DNA of 64,000 bases, taken from positions 1 to 64,000 of the forward strand of contig NZ_JABAFO010000006.1 in the NCBI RefSeq assembly GCF_012843675.1, read 5' to 3'. The stretch comes from Lactobacillus sp. MRS-253-APC-2B. Its GTDB lineage: Bacteria; Bacillota; Bacilli; Lactobacillales; Lactobacillaceae. The notes beneath the pieces were generated by a model, which saw only the letters and a list, made by a program, of their open reading frames with translations, ran no database searches and was not told the DNA's origin. A program made the translations under genes and the position numbers. Shown piece after piece: positions 34,141-43,173 of the stretch; position 1 is the stretch's first letter, and each line of letters starts with the position of its first letter.

Positions 34141-34189
34141 AATGGCCGAAGATCAGCGTTTTAAGTCACGCAATCTTCAGCCATTTTTT
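34141..34189 (+). terminator. Terminator after yfhO
   Basis: AATGGCCGAAGAT (34141-34153) / ATCTTCAGCCATT (34173-34185) followed by a T run; one unpaired position. Confidence 0.78.
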
Positions 34190-34202
34190 GTTTTGAGACT
34201 TT

Positions 34203-34222
34203 ATTCCCAGCCTCTTTTTTTC
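34203..34222 (-). repeat. Fragment of the GAGGCTGGGAAT repeat
   Basis: Read leftward: AAAAAGAGGCTGGGAATAA, the same sequence that opens repeat copy B. The second half of the hairpin is absent. It overlaps the end of the copper ATPase gene. Confidence 0.5.
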
Positions 34223-36134
34223 ATTCGTCAATTTTAGCAACGTTTAACAGCAATGAGCTGGCAACCACCGAAGCTGAGCTAAAGGCCATTGCCAACCCCG
34301 CCAAGGCAGGACTGAGCTCAATTCCCCAATGCGCGAAAACACCGGCCGCGATTGGAATACCGATCAGATTGTAGATCAAAGCCCAAAACAGATTCAACTT
34401 GATGCGGGCAAAGGTCTTTTTAGCTATTGAAAGTGCCCTAACGACATCTTTAAGACTGTTCTTGATTAAAACAATGCCGCCCGTCTCAATTGCCACATCA
34501 GTTCCCGAGCCCATCGCAATGCCGACATCCGCAGTTGCTAATGCCGGTGCGTCATTGATCCCATCACCGACAAAGGCTGTTACACCTTGATTTTGCAGAT
34601 TTTTGACTCGTTGTGCCTTATCGCCTGGCATAACCGAGGCAATTACCTCATCGATGCCAACCTGCTTGGCAATTGCTTGGGCCGCCTGCTCATTGTCACC
34701 GGTAATCATAACCGTGTGATAGCCTTGCTGCTTAAGCTTTTCAATCGCAGCCTTGGCAGATGGCTTAGGGACGTCTTGAATTGCAATCAAGCCGATTACT
34801 TTGCCTGCTTGGCCGATTGCTGCTACCGTCTTGCCATCTGACTGCAGCTGATTCATTTTGACTTGCAGTGTTTTGGCAATTGGCTGGCTGGCCAGATCCG
34901 GTTTGCCGACAAAAACGGTTTGACCATTGATTATGCCAGTGACGCCTTGGCCTGTTAGATTCTTAAAATCAGTAACAGTAGGCAGCGTAAGCTTTTGATC
35001 CTGTGCCTTTTTAACAATGGCACCAGCCAAGGGATGCTCAGACAATGATTCCAAACCGGCTGCCAGTGTTAAGGCTTGTTCTTGCTCCCCGATCACATCG
35101 GTAACGACTGGCTGTCCCAGCGTAATCGTCCCGGTTTTGTCAAAGGCCACGTTTTTAATATGGCTGGCAGTTTCCAAAACCTCGCCATTCTTGATCAAAA
35201 TTCCCAGCTTGGCAGCACGTCCGGTACCAACCATCAAGGCAGTTGGCGTGGCAATTCCTAAAGCACATGGACAGGCAATCACGATTGTCGAAACGGCAAA
35301 AGTCAGTGCCTTGGCTAATTCAGCATCCAAAAAGACGTACCAGACGGCAAAAACGGCAATTGCAATCATCAAGACCACTGGAACGAAAATATCAGCAATC
35401 CGATCCGCCAGTTTTTGTATCGGTGCATGGCTGGACTGAGCATGCTTGACGATCTCAACGATTTGAGCCAGCATGGTATCCTTGCCAACTTTTTCGGCGA
35501 TATATTCCAGCATCCCCGTTTGATTGAGGGTACCACCGATCACTGCATCGCCGGCCTGCTTTTCAATCGGCATGCTCTCACCGGTAATCATTGACTCGTT
35601 GACCGTTGAATGACCAGCAACTACCTTGCCGTCGGTAGCAATTTTTTCACCAGGACGTACCAGCAGGCGATCACCGATTTTAACGTCTTCAATCGGAACT
35701 TCTTTGGTTTGGCCATCTTTAATCAGCGTGGCGTTTTTAACCTGCAGCTGCAGCAGTCTGGTTGTTGACTGTGAGGCTTGCGTGCGCATCTTGTCTTCCA
35801 GGTACTGCCCAAGCAAAACGAAGACAATGATGTAAGCGGCACTTTCAAAAAATACGCCTTGATGATGCAATAGCGCGTAGATACTGTACAGATATGCCGT
35901 CATGGTCCCAACGGCAACCAACGTGTCCATGTTGGCATGGTGATGCAAAAATGCTGCCCAGGCACTCTGAACAAATGCACGGCCTGAGATCAGCATGATC
36001 AACGTTGTCAAAATCAATGCCACCCAGTCACCGTTTGGGATCATTGGCCAATTAAAAAACATAGCCAGCATGTCATATAACATCGGTAACGCCAGCATCA
36101 AAGCCAGCCAAAAACGCTTTTTGATGCTCATCAT
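34221..36134 (-). CDS. copA: Copper-transporting P1B-type ATPase lacking an N-terminal metal-binding domain
   Basis: 637 residues. Exports Cu(I) with ATP. TGES at 184-187, the membrane CPC at 288-290, phosphorylated DKTGT at 332-336, GDGINDAPAL in the hinge, and MAFSSASVVASS in the last helices complete the Cu-ATPase signature. There is no HMA (CxxC) domain: the protein starts directly at the first helix like CopB, but the motif is CPC, not CPH. Overlaps the upstream cupredoxin gene by 4 bp (ATGA), so they form one copper-handling operon. Confidence 0.9.
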   Translation of the reverse strand: MMSIKKRFWLALMLALPMLYDMLAMFFNWPMIPNGDWVALILTTLIMLISGRAFVQSAWAAFLHHHANMDTLVAVGTMTAYLYSIYALLHHQGVFFESAAYIIVFVLLGQYLEDKMRTQASQSTTRLLQLQVKNATLIKDGQTKEVPIEDVKIGDRLLVRPGEKIATDGKVVAGHSTVNESMITGESMPIEKQAGDAVIGGTLNQTGMLEYIAEKVGKDTMLAQIVEIVKHAQSSHAPIQKLADRIADIFVPVVLMIAIAVFAVWYVFLDAELAKALTFAVSTIVIACPCALGIATPTALMVGTGRAAKLGILIKNGEVLETASHIKNVAFDKTGTITLGQPVVTDVIGEQEQALTLAAGLESLSEHPLAGAIVKKAQDQKLTLPTVTDFKNLTGQGVTGIINGQTVFVGKPDLASQPIAKTLQVKMNQLQSDGKTVAAIGQAGKVIGLIAIQDVPKPSAKAAIEKLKQQGYHTVMITGDNEQAAQAIAKQVGIDEVIASVMPGDKAQRVKNLQNQGVTAFVGDGINDAPALATADVGIAMGSGTDVAIETGGIVLIKNSLKDVVRALSIAKKTFARIKLNLFWALIYNLIGIPIAAGVFAHWGIELSPALAGLAMAFSSASVVASSLLLNVAKIDE

Positions 36135-36508
36135 TTTACGATCACCTTACCATGAAACATATTCATCCCACAGGCAAACTCATACTCGCCAGCCTTGCTG
36201 GTATCAACTTTAATCTGGTGCAGCTGATTTTGTGGCAGTTTTTCGTTGATTCCCATATCTGGAAAGACGACCCGTTCCAAGCAAGATGAAGGATCCTTGC
36301 GATAAAAATCCAGTTCTGCCGGTACGCCTTTTTTTAAGACAATCGTACTTGGCGAATAACCACCATTAACTTCTACTTTTACCTTCTGATCCTGGCTGTC
36401 GGCACTAACGTCAGCCGCAACGGCCTTTTCTTGATGACGGCCAAAGAACCACCAGATAATTGCAGCAATTAATAATACAGCAATCAATAAAACTAAGACT
36501 TTAATCAT
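36131..36508 (-). CDS. Membrane-anchored cupredoxin-like protein
   Basis: 125 residues from ATG 36508, preceded by AAGGAG; the longer frame upstream has no RBS. Single membrane anchor at 4-22, then a cupredoxin fold outside the membrane. Possible copper ligands Cys76, Cys113, Met115/Met117 and His119 (FACGMNMFHGKV). It probably delivers or sequesters copper at the outer face for the ATPase encoded next. Under a CopY-type operator. Confidence 0.82.
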   Translation of the reverse strand: MIKVLVLLIAVLLIAAIIWWFFGRHQEKAVAADVSADSQDQKVKVEVNGGYSPSTIVLKKGVPAELDFYRKDPSSCLERVVFPDMGINEKLPQNQLHQIKVDTSKAGEYEFACGMNMFHGKVIVK

Positions 36509-36554
36509 TATTCCATTCTCCTTTTGTTTACGATTGTAATCTTTAACCGTAATC

Positions 36555-36583
36555 ATTTTGAACTTTATAATTACATTTGTCAA
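36555..36583 (-). promoter_or_regulatory. Promoter with CopY-type operator of the copper operon
   Basis: Minus strand -35 TTGACA (36583-36578), 17-bp spacer, -10 CAAAAT (36560-36555). GACAAATGTA (36581-36572) matches the CopY box KACANNTGTA exactly and overlaps the -35. The copY gene is not in the window. Confidence 0.7.
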
Positions 36584-36600
36584 CACAGACGTAATAAAAA

Positions 36601-36632
36601 AATTCCCCACTTCGCTTTTGAAGCGGGGAATT
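36601..36632 (-). terminator. Terminator after greA
   Basis: AATTCCCC (36601-36608) / GGGGAATT (36625-36632) with an inner CTTC/GAAG; read leftward a T run follows. Confidence 0.8.
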
Positions 36633-36641
36633 ATTGGAAGC

Positions 36642-37118
36642 TTACTTAACTTCCAAAATCTTGACCTTCATCGTGCCATTTGGAATCTCAATTTCAACTT
36701 CTTCACCAACCTTGTGACCAATCAAGCCCTTAGCCATTGGCGATTCGTTTGAGATCTTGCCGTTCAGTGGGTCAGATTCGGATTCACCAACGATTTGGTA
36801 GGTTTCCGGTTCTTCGTCCGGCAGTTCTTTAAACGTTACCTGACGACCCATTGATACCTCGTCAGCAGCCACGTCATTGTTGTCGATGATCACCGAGTAC
36901 TGCAGCATGTGTTCGATCTGTGAGATCCGGCTTTCAACAAATGACTGCTCGTCTTTGGCTGACTCGTATTCGGAGTTTTCCGAAAGGTCACCATAGCTGC
37001 GGGCAATCTTGATTCGTTTGATTACTTCTGGGCGCCGTACCAGACGCAGGTTTTCCAGTTCTTCTTCCAGTTTTTGCTTACCTTCAGCCGTCATTGGGTA
37101 GCTTTTTTCTTCAGCCAT
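36642..37118 (-). CDS. greA: Transcription elongation factor GreA
   Basis: Stimulates cleavage of backtracked RNA in stalled RNA polymerase. 158 residues: N-terminal coiled coil (about 10-80) whose tip carries the acidic [16 protein letters not shown] segment, then the C-terminal FKBP-like domain. Located between the copper operon and udk, separated from udk by about 95 bp. Confidence 0.97.
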   Translation of the reverse strand: MAEEKSYPMTAEGKQKLEEELENLRLVRRPEVIKRIKIARSYGDLSENSEYESAKDEQSFVESRISQIEHMLQYSVIIDNNDVAADEVSMGRQVTFKELPDEEPETYQIVGESESDPLNGKISNESPMAKGLIGHKVGEEVEIEIPNGTMKVKILEVK

Positions 37119-37214
37119 TTCAATAACTCCTTTGATTTTTATTTAGAAATGATTTTAAGTTTCGTCTTTTGCAACGTTAACATGCTAAACATTAATTGTA
37201 AACCATCATTAATG

Positions 37215-37868
37215 TTACTTTAGTTCAGTATGACCGCGCTTGACCAAAATGTCGCGAACCTTAGTCGATAAAAGATCAATTGCGACCTGGTTTTCGCCAC
37301 CCTCTGGTACGATCAAATCAGCGTAGCGCTTGGTTGGTTCGATAAATTGGTGATACATTGGCTTAACCGTTGCCAGATATTGACCAATGATTGAATCCAA
37401 AGACCGCCCCCGCTCTTCCATATCACGCTGAATACGGCGAATGATGCGAATGTCATCATCAGTATCAACATACACCTTGATATCCATCAGATTACGAAGG
37501 CGCTCGTCATCCAGGATCAAAATGCCTTCCAGAATAATCACGTCTTGTGGTTCCACATGCACGGTCTCCTTAGCCCGCGTGTAGGCTTTATAGTCATAAA
37601 CCGGCATTTCAATGGCTTGATTATGCCGTAATTGGTCCAGCTGCTCAACCAACAGATCCGTGTCAAAAGCCAGGGGATGATCATAGTTAACGGCCTTACG
37701 CTGCTCCATGGTCATGTCGGCCTGGTCGTTGTAGTAGGTATCTTGAGTAATAATCTGAATGGACTGGCCATGCAGCTGATTGTAGATGGCACGGCTGACC
37801 GTGGTTTTACCACTGCCGGAGCCGCCCGTTACGCCAATAATGATTGGACGTTTGTCATCATTGTTCAC
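37215..37868 (-). CDS. udk: Uridine/cytidine kinase
   Basis: Pyrimidine salvage: phosphorylates uridine and cytidine. 217 residues. P-loop [12 protein letters not shown] at 12-23; TQDTYY with the catalytic Asp at about 42; NYDHPLAFD at about 60-68. The greA-udk neighbourhood is conserved in lactobacilli, with mltG upstream of udk. Confidence 0.95.
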   Translation of the reverse strand: MNNDDKRPIIIGVTGGSGSGKTTVSRAIYNQLHGQSIQIITQDTYYNDQADMTMEQRKAVNYDHPLAFDTDLLVEQLDQLRHNQAIEMPVYDYKAYTRAKETVHVEPQDVIILEGILILDDERLRNLMDIKVYVDTDDDIRIIRRIQRDMEERGRSLDSIIGQYLATVKPMYHQFIEPTKRYADLIVPEGGENQVAIDLLSTKVRDILVKRGHTELK

Positions 37869-37934
37869 GCTAAATTTCTCCTTTATTTGTCAATACAAAA
37901 TTTAGTATAGCGCAGCCAGATAGCAGCGACAAGG

Positions 37935-38321
37935 TTATTCACTGGTATTTGTCGTTGCAGTCGGTTTTTGCTGCAGCTTTTCTACAATCTGAGGCGTTGA
38001 CTGACTCCGTTTTAGATAAAAGCGCCCGGCCTTAATTCCCTGCGTCTTGTGCGTTTGCAAATAATAGTCGAACACATAGGCATTGCGTACCAGTTTTTGT
38101 TTTTTTAGCAAGGACCCGGTCTGTTTATCGGTCGTACCCTTTGGAATCACCACCACACGTTTGGTTTGATCACTAGTATCAACTGGCAGCAGCTCATGAT
38201 TAAACCAGCCATGAATCACTAATCCGCCAATGATTAAAATAGCAATCACAATTATGGTGACGATGTTTTGGCGCCGCAGCTGTTGTTTGGTAAAATTGGG
38301 CATTTTTAATTCCTCTGACAA
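37935..38321 (-). CDS. Short YceG/MltG-like protein (N-terminal module only)
   Basis: 128 residues. One membrane helix at about 20-42, then the LysM-like part of the YceG family: VVVIPKGTTDKQTGSLLKKQ, VRNAYVFDYYLQ and GIKAGRFYLKRS. Full-length MltG endolytic transglycosylases have ~350 residues or more; the catalytic domain with its Glu is absent and only 66 bp separate this gene from udk. Either a reduced MltG or a separate small family; it cannot have the lytic activity. At the locus where lactobacilli carry mltG. Confidence 0.75.
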   Translation of the reverse strand: MSEELKMPNFTKQQLRRQNIVTIIVIAILIIGGLVIHGWFNHELLPVDTSDQTKRVVVIPKGTTDKQTGSLLKKQKLVRNAYVFDYYLQTHKTQGIKAGRFYLKRSQSTPQIVEKLQQKPTATTNTSE

Positions 38322-38326
38322 AATGA

Positions 38327-38357
38327 CAAAAAGGGACCGCCAGTTTTGACGTTCCCT
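38327..38357 (-). terminator. Terminator after pheT
   Basis: AGGGA (38332-38336) / TCCCT (38353-38357) with further G-C pairs; read leftward followed by TTTTTG. Confidence 0.65.
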
Positions 38358-38370
38358 AATCAGTCATAAA

Positions 38371-40803
38371 TTAACGAATCTCAGCATTCAAGACGTCTTG
38401 CAGATGCTTTTCTACTCGAGCAAAGGCATCGTTAACCTGATCTTCAGTCAGCGTCGTGTCGTCAGCCTGATAGGTCAGCGTGTAGGCCAGCGACTTTTTG
38501 CCAGCTGGCAGCTTGGCGCCCGTGTAAACGTCAAACAGATGCACGTCCTTGAGATATTGACCACCCTTTTGATAGATCAGATCAACAACTTCTTCATTGG
38601 TTACGTCCTCATCAACCAACAGGGCAATGTCACGCGTTACGGCTGGGTACTTGCTGATGTGCAGGTACTGTTTTGGCAGTTTTTCAGCCACCATCAATGC
38701 TTCCAAGTTCAGTTCAAAGACATAGGTAGCTGGAATCTTTAAGTCCTTAGCAAATTGTGGGTGAATCTGACCGACAAAACCAATCAGCTTGCCATTAAGC
38801 AGAATATTGGCGGTCCGTCCTGGATGCATCTCCTTGCGCGTGCTGTCGGCTACGTATTCGATCGTACCAGCAATTGCCATGTTGTGTAAGTAGCGTTCTA
38901 CAATTCCCTTGATCTGGTAGAAGTCAACCGGACGCTTCTCAAGATGCCAGCTGTCAGCCAACAGACTGCCGGCCATGGCCCCAGCAACGTGCTCTTGTTC
39001 TTCAGGACGCTCACCGCCTTTAGGAATAAAGACGCGACCTTGTTCGTAAAGCGCGATGTCTTCAACCTGGCGAGTCGTATTGTAGGCTACGTCAACCAAA
39101 AGACCACTAATAATGCTTTCACGAGCCGTCGTGTGATCAGAGCTCATTGGATAGTCCAGCTGCATTGGCGTAACGGCTGGATCAATCGTAAACTGCTGAG
39201 CCTGCTTTTCATTCATCAATGAGTAGCTGATAGCTTGGTTGAGCCCCATGCTTTGCAAAGATTGGCGCGTAGCTTTCAAGAATTTTTGGCGTGGATTTAA
39301 GCCACCCAGCGTCCGCGTCATAGTTGGTAAAGTTGATGGAATGTTTTCATAACCATACAGCCGCGCGATTTCTTCGTTTAAATCGGCTGCAATGCTGATA
39401 TCCCAGCGCCGGGCCGGAACATTAACGACCAGTGCATCATCACCTGACTGCGTGTAGGCAAACTTCAAGCGATCAAAGATGTTTTCAATCTGCTCAAGCT
39501 TCAGCTCCGTACCCAAAACGGCGTTGACCTTGTTTACAGACATCGTAATCGGCGTGGATTCAACCGGTTTTTCACTGCCAGTAACGATCCCCTGTTCAAC
39601 TTCACCGTCAGCCAATTGCTGAAGCCAGTAAGCTGCTTCGTTCAGTGCCGTTTCCACGGTTTCTGGATTGATGCCTCGTTCAAACCGCATTGAGCTTTCA
39701 CTGTGCAGATCCAGTCGGCGAGCCTGCTTGCGCACCATTACTGAATCAAAGATAGCAGCTTCTAAGACTACGTTTTGCGTCTGATCGTTAACTGCCGTGC
39801 TCAAGCCGCCCATCGTTCCGGCCAGGCAGACTGGCTCATCGTTTGAGGTTACCAGGATGTCTTCTTTTTGCAGCGTTTGTTCGGCCTCATCCAGCGTTAC
39901 AAACTTTTCGCCTTCATGCGCATGGCGAACGCTCAGATCATGGGCTGGCAGACGGTCGTAGTCATAGCTGTGCATTGGCTGACCATACTTGAGCAAAATG
40001 TAGTTGGTAACGTCAACGACATTATTGATTGGGCGAATCCCAGCGTTCCACAAACGAATCTGCAGCCACATTGGACTCTCGCCCAGCTTAACGTTTTTAA
40101 TCACCCGTGCTTTATAGGTTGGTGCAATCTGAGGATCAGGAATCGTGATCTTCAATAGATCGCCAGCCTTTTGCGTGCCATTTTCTTTAACGTCGTAGGT
40201 CTTAAAGTTGTTTGGCAAGTCATAGATTGCACTTAGATCATTAACGTTGCCGTACATGCTCAGCATATCGCCACGGTTAGGCGTCAAGTCGGTATCAATG
40301 ATCGTATCGTCCATTCCTAGGTAGGAAAAGACCGCATCGCCGACCTTGGCATCGTCATTTAAGAACCAGATGCCTTCTTCATAGGCTTTGGGAGCGATTT
40401 TGTCGCTAAAGCCAATTTCTTGCAGTGCACACAGCATCCCGTTTGATTCTTCACCGCGGATCTTGCCACGCTTGATCTTGGTGCCGTCCTTTAACTTGGC
40501 ACCGGCTAAGGCAACGATGACCTTCTTGCCCAGTGCCTGGCTGACGTTTGGTGCACCACAGACAATCTGAACCGTGGCACCTTCGCTGATCTTGACTTGG
40601 CACAGATTCAAGTGATCAGAGTCTGGATGTGGCTTGATTGATTCAACCTGGCCAACGACAATATTGCTCAGCCCATCGCTTGGTGAGTAGACTTCATTGA
40701 TGTCAACCGAGGTCAAGGCCAGTTTTTGTGCCAGCGCATTTGGTTCAATCTTATTTTCTTCAAGAGGCAGATATTCATTTAACCATTGGTATGAAACTTT
40801 CAT
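38371..40803 (-). CDS. pheT: Phenylalanyl-tRNA synthetase beta subunit
   Basis: 810 residues, full length. tRNA-binding OB domain at about 40-150 (IVVGQVESIKPHPDSDHLNL), B3/B4 editing domain, B5, the inactive synthetase-like core, and a C-terminal anticodon-binding FDX-ACB domain at about 715-810. Partner of PheS in the (alpha beta)2 enzyme. Starts 5 bp after pheS; both under T-box control. Confidence 0.97.
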   Translation of the reverse strand: MKVSYQWLNEYLPLEENKIEPNALAQKLALTSVDINEVYSPSDGLSNIVVGQVESIKPHPDSDHLNLCQVKISEGATVQIVCGAPNVSQALGKKVIVALAGAKLKDGTKIKRGKIRGEESNGMLCALQEIGFSDKIAPKAYEEGIWFLNDDAKVGDAVFSYLGMDDTIIDTDLTPNRGDMLSMYGNVNDLSAIYDLPNNFKTYDVKENGTQKAGDLLKITIPDPQIAPTYKARVIKNVKLGESPMWLQIRLWNAGIRPINNVVDVTNYILLKYGQPMHSYDYDRLPAHDLSVRHAHEGEKFVTLDEAEQTLQKEDILVTSNDEPVCLAGTMGGLSTAVNDQTQNVVLEAAIFDSVMVRKQARRLDLHSESSMRFERGINPETVETALNEAAYWLQQLADGEVEQGIVTGSEKPVESTPITMSVNKVNAVLGTELKLEQIENIFDRLKFAYTQSGDDALVVNVPARRWDISIAADLNEEIARLYGYENIPSTLPTMTRTLGGLNPRQKFLKATRQSLQSMGLNQAISYSLMNEKQAQQFTIDPAVTPMQLDYPMSSDHTTARESIISGLLVDVAYNTTRQVEDIALYEQGRVFIPKGGERPEEQEHVAGAMAGSLLADSWHLEKRPVDFYQIKGIVERYLHNMAIAGTIEYVADSTRKEMHPGRTANILLNGKLIGFVGQIHPQFAKDLKIPATYVFELNLEALMVAEKLPKQYLHISKYPAVTRDIALLVDEDVTNEEVVDLIYQKGGQYLKDVHLFDVYTGAKLPAGKKSLAYTLTYQADDTTLTEDQVNDAFARVEKHLQDVLNAEIR

Positions 40804-40808
40804 TGAGA

Positions 40809-41855
40809 TTATCCTTTCTGATCAAATTGAGTCAAGAAGCGCATGTCGTTTTGGTAGAAGTCACGAATGTCTTCAACGCCGTATTTAATCATGGCGAAAC
40901 GATCTGGTCCCAGACCAAAGGCAAAACCGCCATATACATCGGGATCAACGCCTGACATCTTCAAGACGTTTGGATGAACCATACCGGCACCCAGCACCTC
41001 AATCCAGCCATTGCCCTTGCAGATGCCGCATCCTTTACCCAGACAGTTGAAACAAGTAACGTCAGCTTCAACGCTTGGCTCAGTAAATGGGAAGTAGCTT
41101 GGACGCAGACGCACCTTTAATTGATCGCCAAACAGATTTTGGGCAACGACTTCCAGCGTCCCCTTCAAATCGGCCATCGTTACATGCTCACCGACAACCA
41201 GTCCTTCAACTTGATGGAACTGATGGCTGTGCGTAGCGTCATCGGTATCGCGCCGGTAAACCTTACCTGGCGAGATCATCTTCAAAGGACCCTTGGAAAA
41301 GTCGTGCGTCTCCATCATACGGGCCTGCATTGGCGAAGTCTGGGTCCGCATCAGAACGGATGGCGTGATGTAGAAAGTATCCTGCATGTCACGAGCTGGG
41401 TGATCTTTTGGCAGATTCAGCTTTTCAAAGTTGTATTCTTCTTGTTCAACCTCATCACCGACTGCCACTTCATAGCCCATCCCAATAAACAGATCTACCA
41501 GTTGGTCAATAATCTGCTGGATCACGTGTGGCTGCCCTTGAGCAACCGGCGTCCCTGGCAGGGTAACATCGATTGATTCGCTTTGCAGCTTGGCATCCAT
41601 TACGGCCTGTTCCAGACTGGCTTTTTTATCTTCCAAGGCTCGTTGCAATTCATCACGAACCTCATTGGCAAACTTGCCGACTTTGGGCCGTTCTTCAGCC
41701 GTCAGATCACGCATGCCGCGCAAGACGTTGGTGATTGGACCTTTCTTACCCAGCAATTTTACGCGAATATCATTAACGTTCTTTAAGTCCTCACTGTTTT
41801 CAATTTCATTGAGCCCTTGTTGACGCAATTCTTCAAGTTTTTCTCTTAAACCCAT
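40809..41855 (-). CDS. pheS: Phenylalanyl-tRNA synthetase alpha subunit
   Basis: 348 residues from the second of two adjacent ATGs (41853-41855), 5 bp after AAGGAGGA. N-terminal coiled coil (1-90), then the class II catalytic core: motif 2 with [18 protein letters not shown] and motif 3 with [10 protein letters not shown]. Charges tRNA-Phe. Regulated by the T-box leader directly upstream. Confidence 0.97.
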   Translation of the reverse strand: MGLREKLEELRQQGLNEIENSEDLKNVNDIRVKLLGKKGPITNVLRGMRDLTAEERPKVGKFANEVRDELQRALEDKKASLEQAVMDAKLQSESIDVTLPGTPVAQGQPHVIQQIIDQLVDLFIGMGYEVAVGDEVEQEEYNFEKLNLPKDHPARDMQDTFYITPSVLMRTQTSPMQARMMETHDFSKGPLKMISPGKVYRRDTDDATHSHQFHQVEGLVVGEHVTMADLKGTLEVVAQNLFGDQLKVRLRPSYFPFTEPSVEADVTCFNCLGKGCGICKGNGWIEVLGAGMVHPNVLKMSGVDPDVYGGFAFGLGPDRFAMIKYGVEDIRDFYQNDMRFLTQFDQKG

Positions 41856-41880
41856 CATTTTCCTCCTTAGCGTGGCCACA

Positions 41881-42105
41881 AAAAAACTCGCCCCTCGACG
41901 AATCGAGGGACGAGTTATTCGCGGTACCACCCTGGTTTATGACAATGTCATACGCTCAAATGACTGATAACGGTTGTCAACCGGGATACAAGGTACCGAC
42001 TCCGGAAGTGAAATTCACTAATGCCGGCAGAAATGACTTGCAGTCGATGATCATTTCTCCCTAAGTGCCGCCTAATCAGCTACTAATTTCCATCACAGTC
42101 GCTTT
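41881..42105 (-). promoter_or_regulatory. T-box riboswitch (Phe) in front of pheST
   Basis: Read leftward: a stem I region with a probable specifier codon TTC (42012-42010) followed by A; the T-box AGGGTGGTACCGCG (41933-41920); then the terminator ACTCGTCCCTCGA / TCGAGGGGCGAGT with a T run (41915-41881). Uncharged tRNA-Phe pairs with both sites and stabilises the antiterminator. This fills the 300-bp gap before the HxlR gene. Confidence 0.92.
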
Positions 42106-42158
42106 AATAAATATAAGGCTATTTTAGGCAATCATGACGGCATGGTCAAGTCCTAATT

Positions 42159-42497
42159 TTAATTGCACCCGCACCAGCGATCACTCCACTGATGCACGGC
42201 GTCCATAACTGGAGCCAGCTCACGTCCGCGCTCAGTCAATGAATAGTCAACGCGACTTTCGCCTGGATAGGTATTGCGTGAAACAATCCCATCTTCTTCC
42301 AGTTCCTTTAAACGCTCGCAAAGCACCCGATCACTGCACTTTTCGACATGAGCCGCCAGATCCTTGAACCGCTGCGTATGCTCATGCAGCAGTACCTCAA
42401 TGATCAGCCCATTCCATTTCTTGCCCAACATGGCAAACGTTTCGGTAAACTTTGGACACAGCGTAAAATCATCCTGCTTGGCTTTTACTTGATCCAT
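42159..42497 (-). CDS. HxlR-family transcriptional regulator
   Basis: 112 residues from ATG 42497, preceded by GGGGAG. Winged helix with the family signature: CPKFTETFAMLGKKWNGLII and FKDLAAHVEKCSDRVLCERL. Family members often sense redox or aldehyde stress through the N-terminal Cys, present here (Cys14). Two C-terminal Cys (WCGC) are additional. Target unknown; the neighbouring HD gene is 20 bp upstream and may be co-transcribed. Confidence 0.9.
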   Translation of the reverse strand: MDQVKAKQDDFTLCPKFTETFAMLGKKWNGLIIEVLLHEHTQRFKDLAAHVEKCSDRVLCERLKELEEDGIVSRNTYPGESRVDYSLTERGRELAPVMDAVHQWSDRWCGCN

Positions 42498-42517
42498 CAA
42501 ATCTCCCCTTCCTCAAA

Positions 42518-43045
42518 TTAGACTTTTTTCCTGGTTTTGGAAGGAATGGCATGCCAATTCACGATTTCTTTTTGCTGCTCCAGTTTTTTGCGCAATGGGC
42601 CAAAGAATTCATGCTCGGCCTCGTAGTTGTCGACCATTGACACGATCAGACTCTCCATATAACGCGGCACGGCCATCGTAGCACCAAACATATGCTTTAA
42701 GATAATGTCACGTTCTTTTTTGTTCAGGTGCGTGATCTTTTCGGCATTCCGCAGTGCAACGCGAGGGTGAATAAAGGCATGCGATCCCAGATTGAATTTG
42801 GTAGTTCGCCAGTCATAGTAGAACAGATCGTGCAAGAGTCCAGCGCGAGCAGTGCTCTTGTAGTCCAGATGCATTTTCTTTGCCAGCTTGTAGCTGTCAA
42901 ATGAAACGGCAATCGAATGCTGCAGACGGTTGGAATGATGATGCTGTTTATAGTGCGCAAGCCTTTTGACGGCCGGCTGTTCCAGCAGATCCTTAACCAG
43001 TGAAACATACTCAGGGTCTTGACGCCATTCGTTCTCGGTTTTCAT
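42518..43045 (-). CDS. HD-domain hydrolase
   Basis: 175 residues. Metal-site motifs of the HD superfamily: HSNRLQHSIAVS at 37-48, GLLHDLFYYDW at 69-79, and a third His in HPRVALRNAE. Predicted phosphohydrolase acting on a nucleotide or similar phosphoester in the cytoplasm; substrate not predictable. Upstream of and close to the HxlR gene. Confidence 0.85.
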   Translation of the reverse strand: MKTENEWRQDPEYVSLVKDLLEQPAVKRLAHYKQHHHSNRLQHSIAVSFDSYKLAKKMHLDYKSTARAGLLHDLFYYDWRTTKFNLGSHAFIHPRVALRNAEKITHLNKKERDIILKHMFGATMAVPRYMESLIVSMVDNYEAEHEFFGPLRKKLEQQKEIVNWHAIPSKTRKKV

Positions 43046-43173
43046 AGTAACTGGCCCCTTCCTTTATTTGTCAATATCATACACGATTCGCCATCAAAAA
43101 TAAATTAATACGCTCTTATAAAATGTAAGTATTAATAGTAAGCAATCTGCTGAGACTGACGATAACTGAGGAT

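Noticed and set aside
41881-42105. Leader before pheST considered as a novel attenuator
   Set aside because: The T-box sequence AGGGTGGTACCGCG, the Phe specifier and the terminator identify a standard T-box riboswitch.
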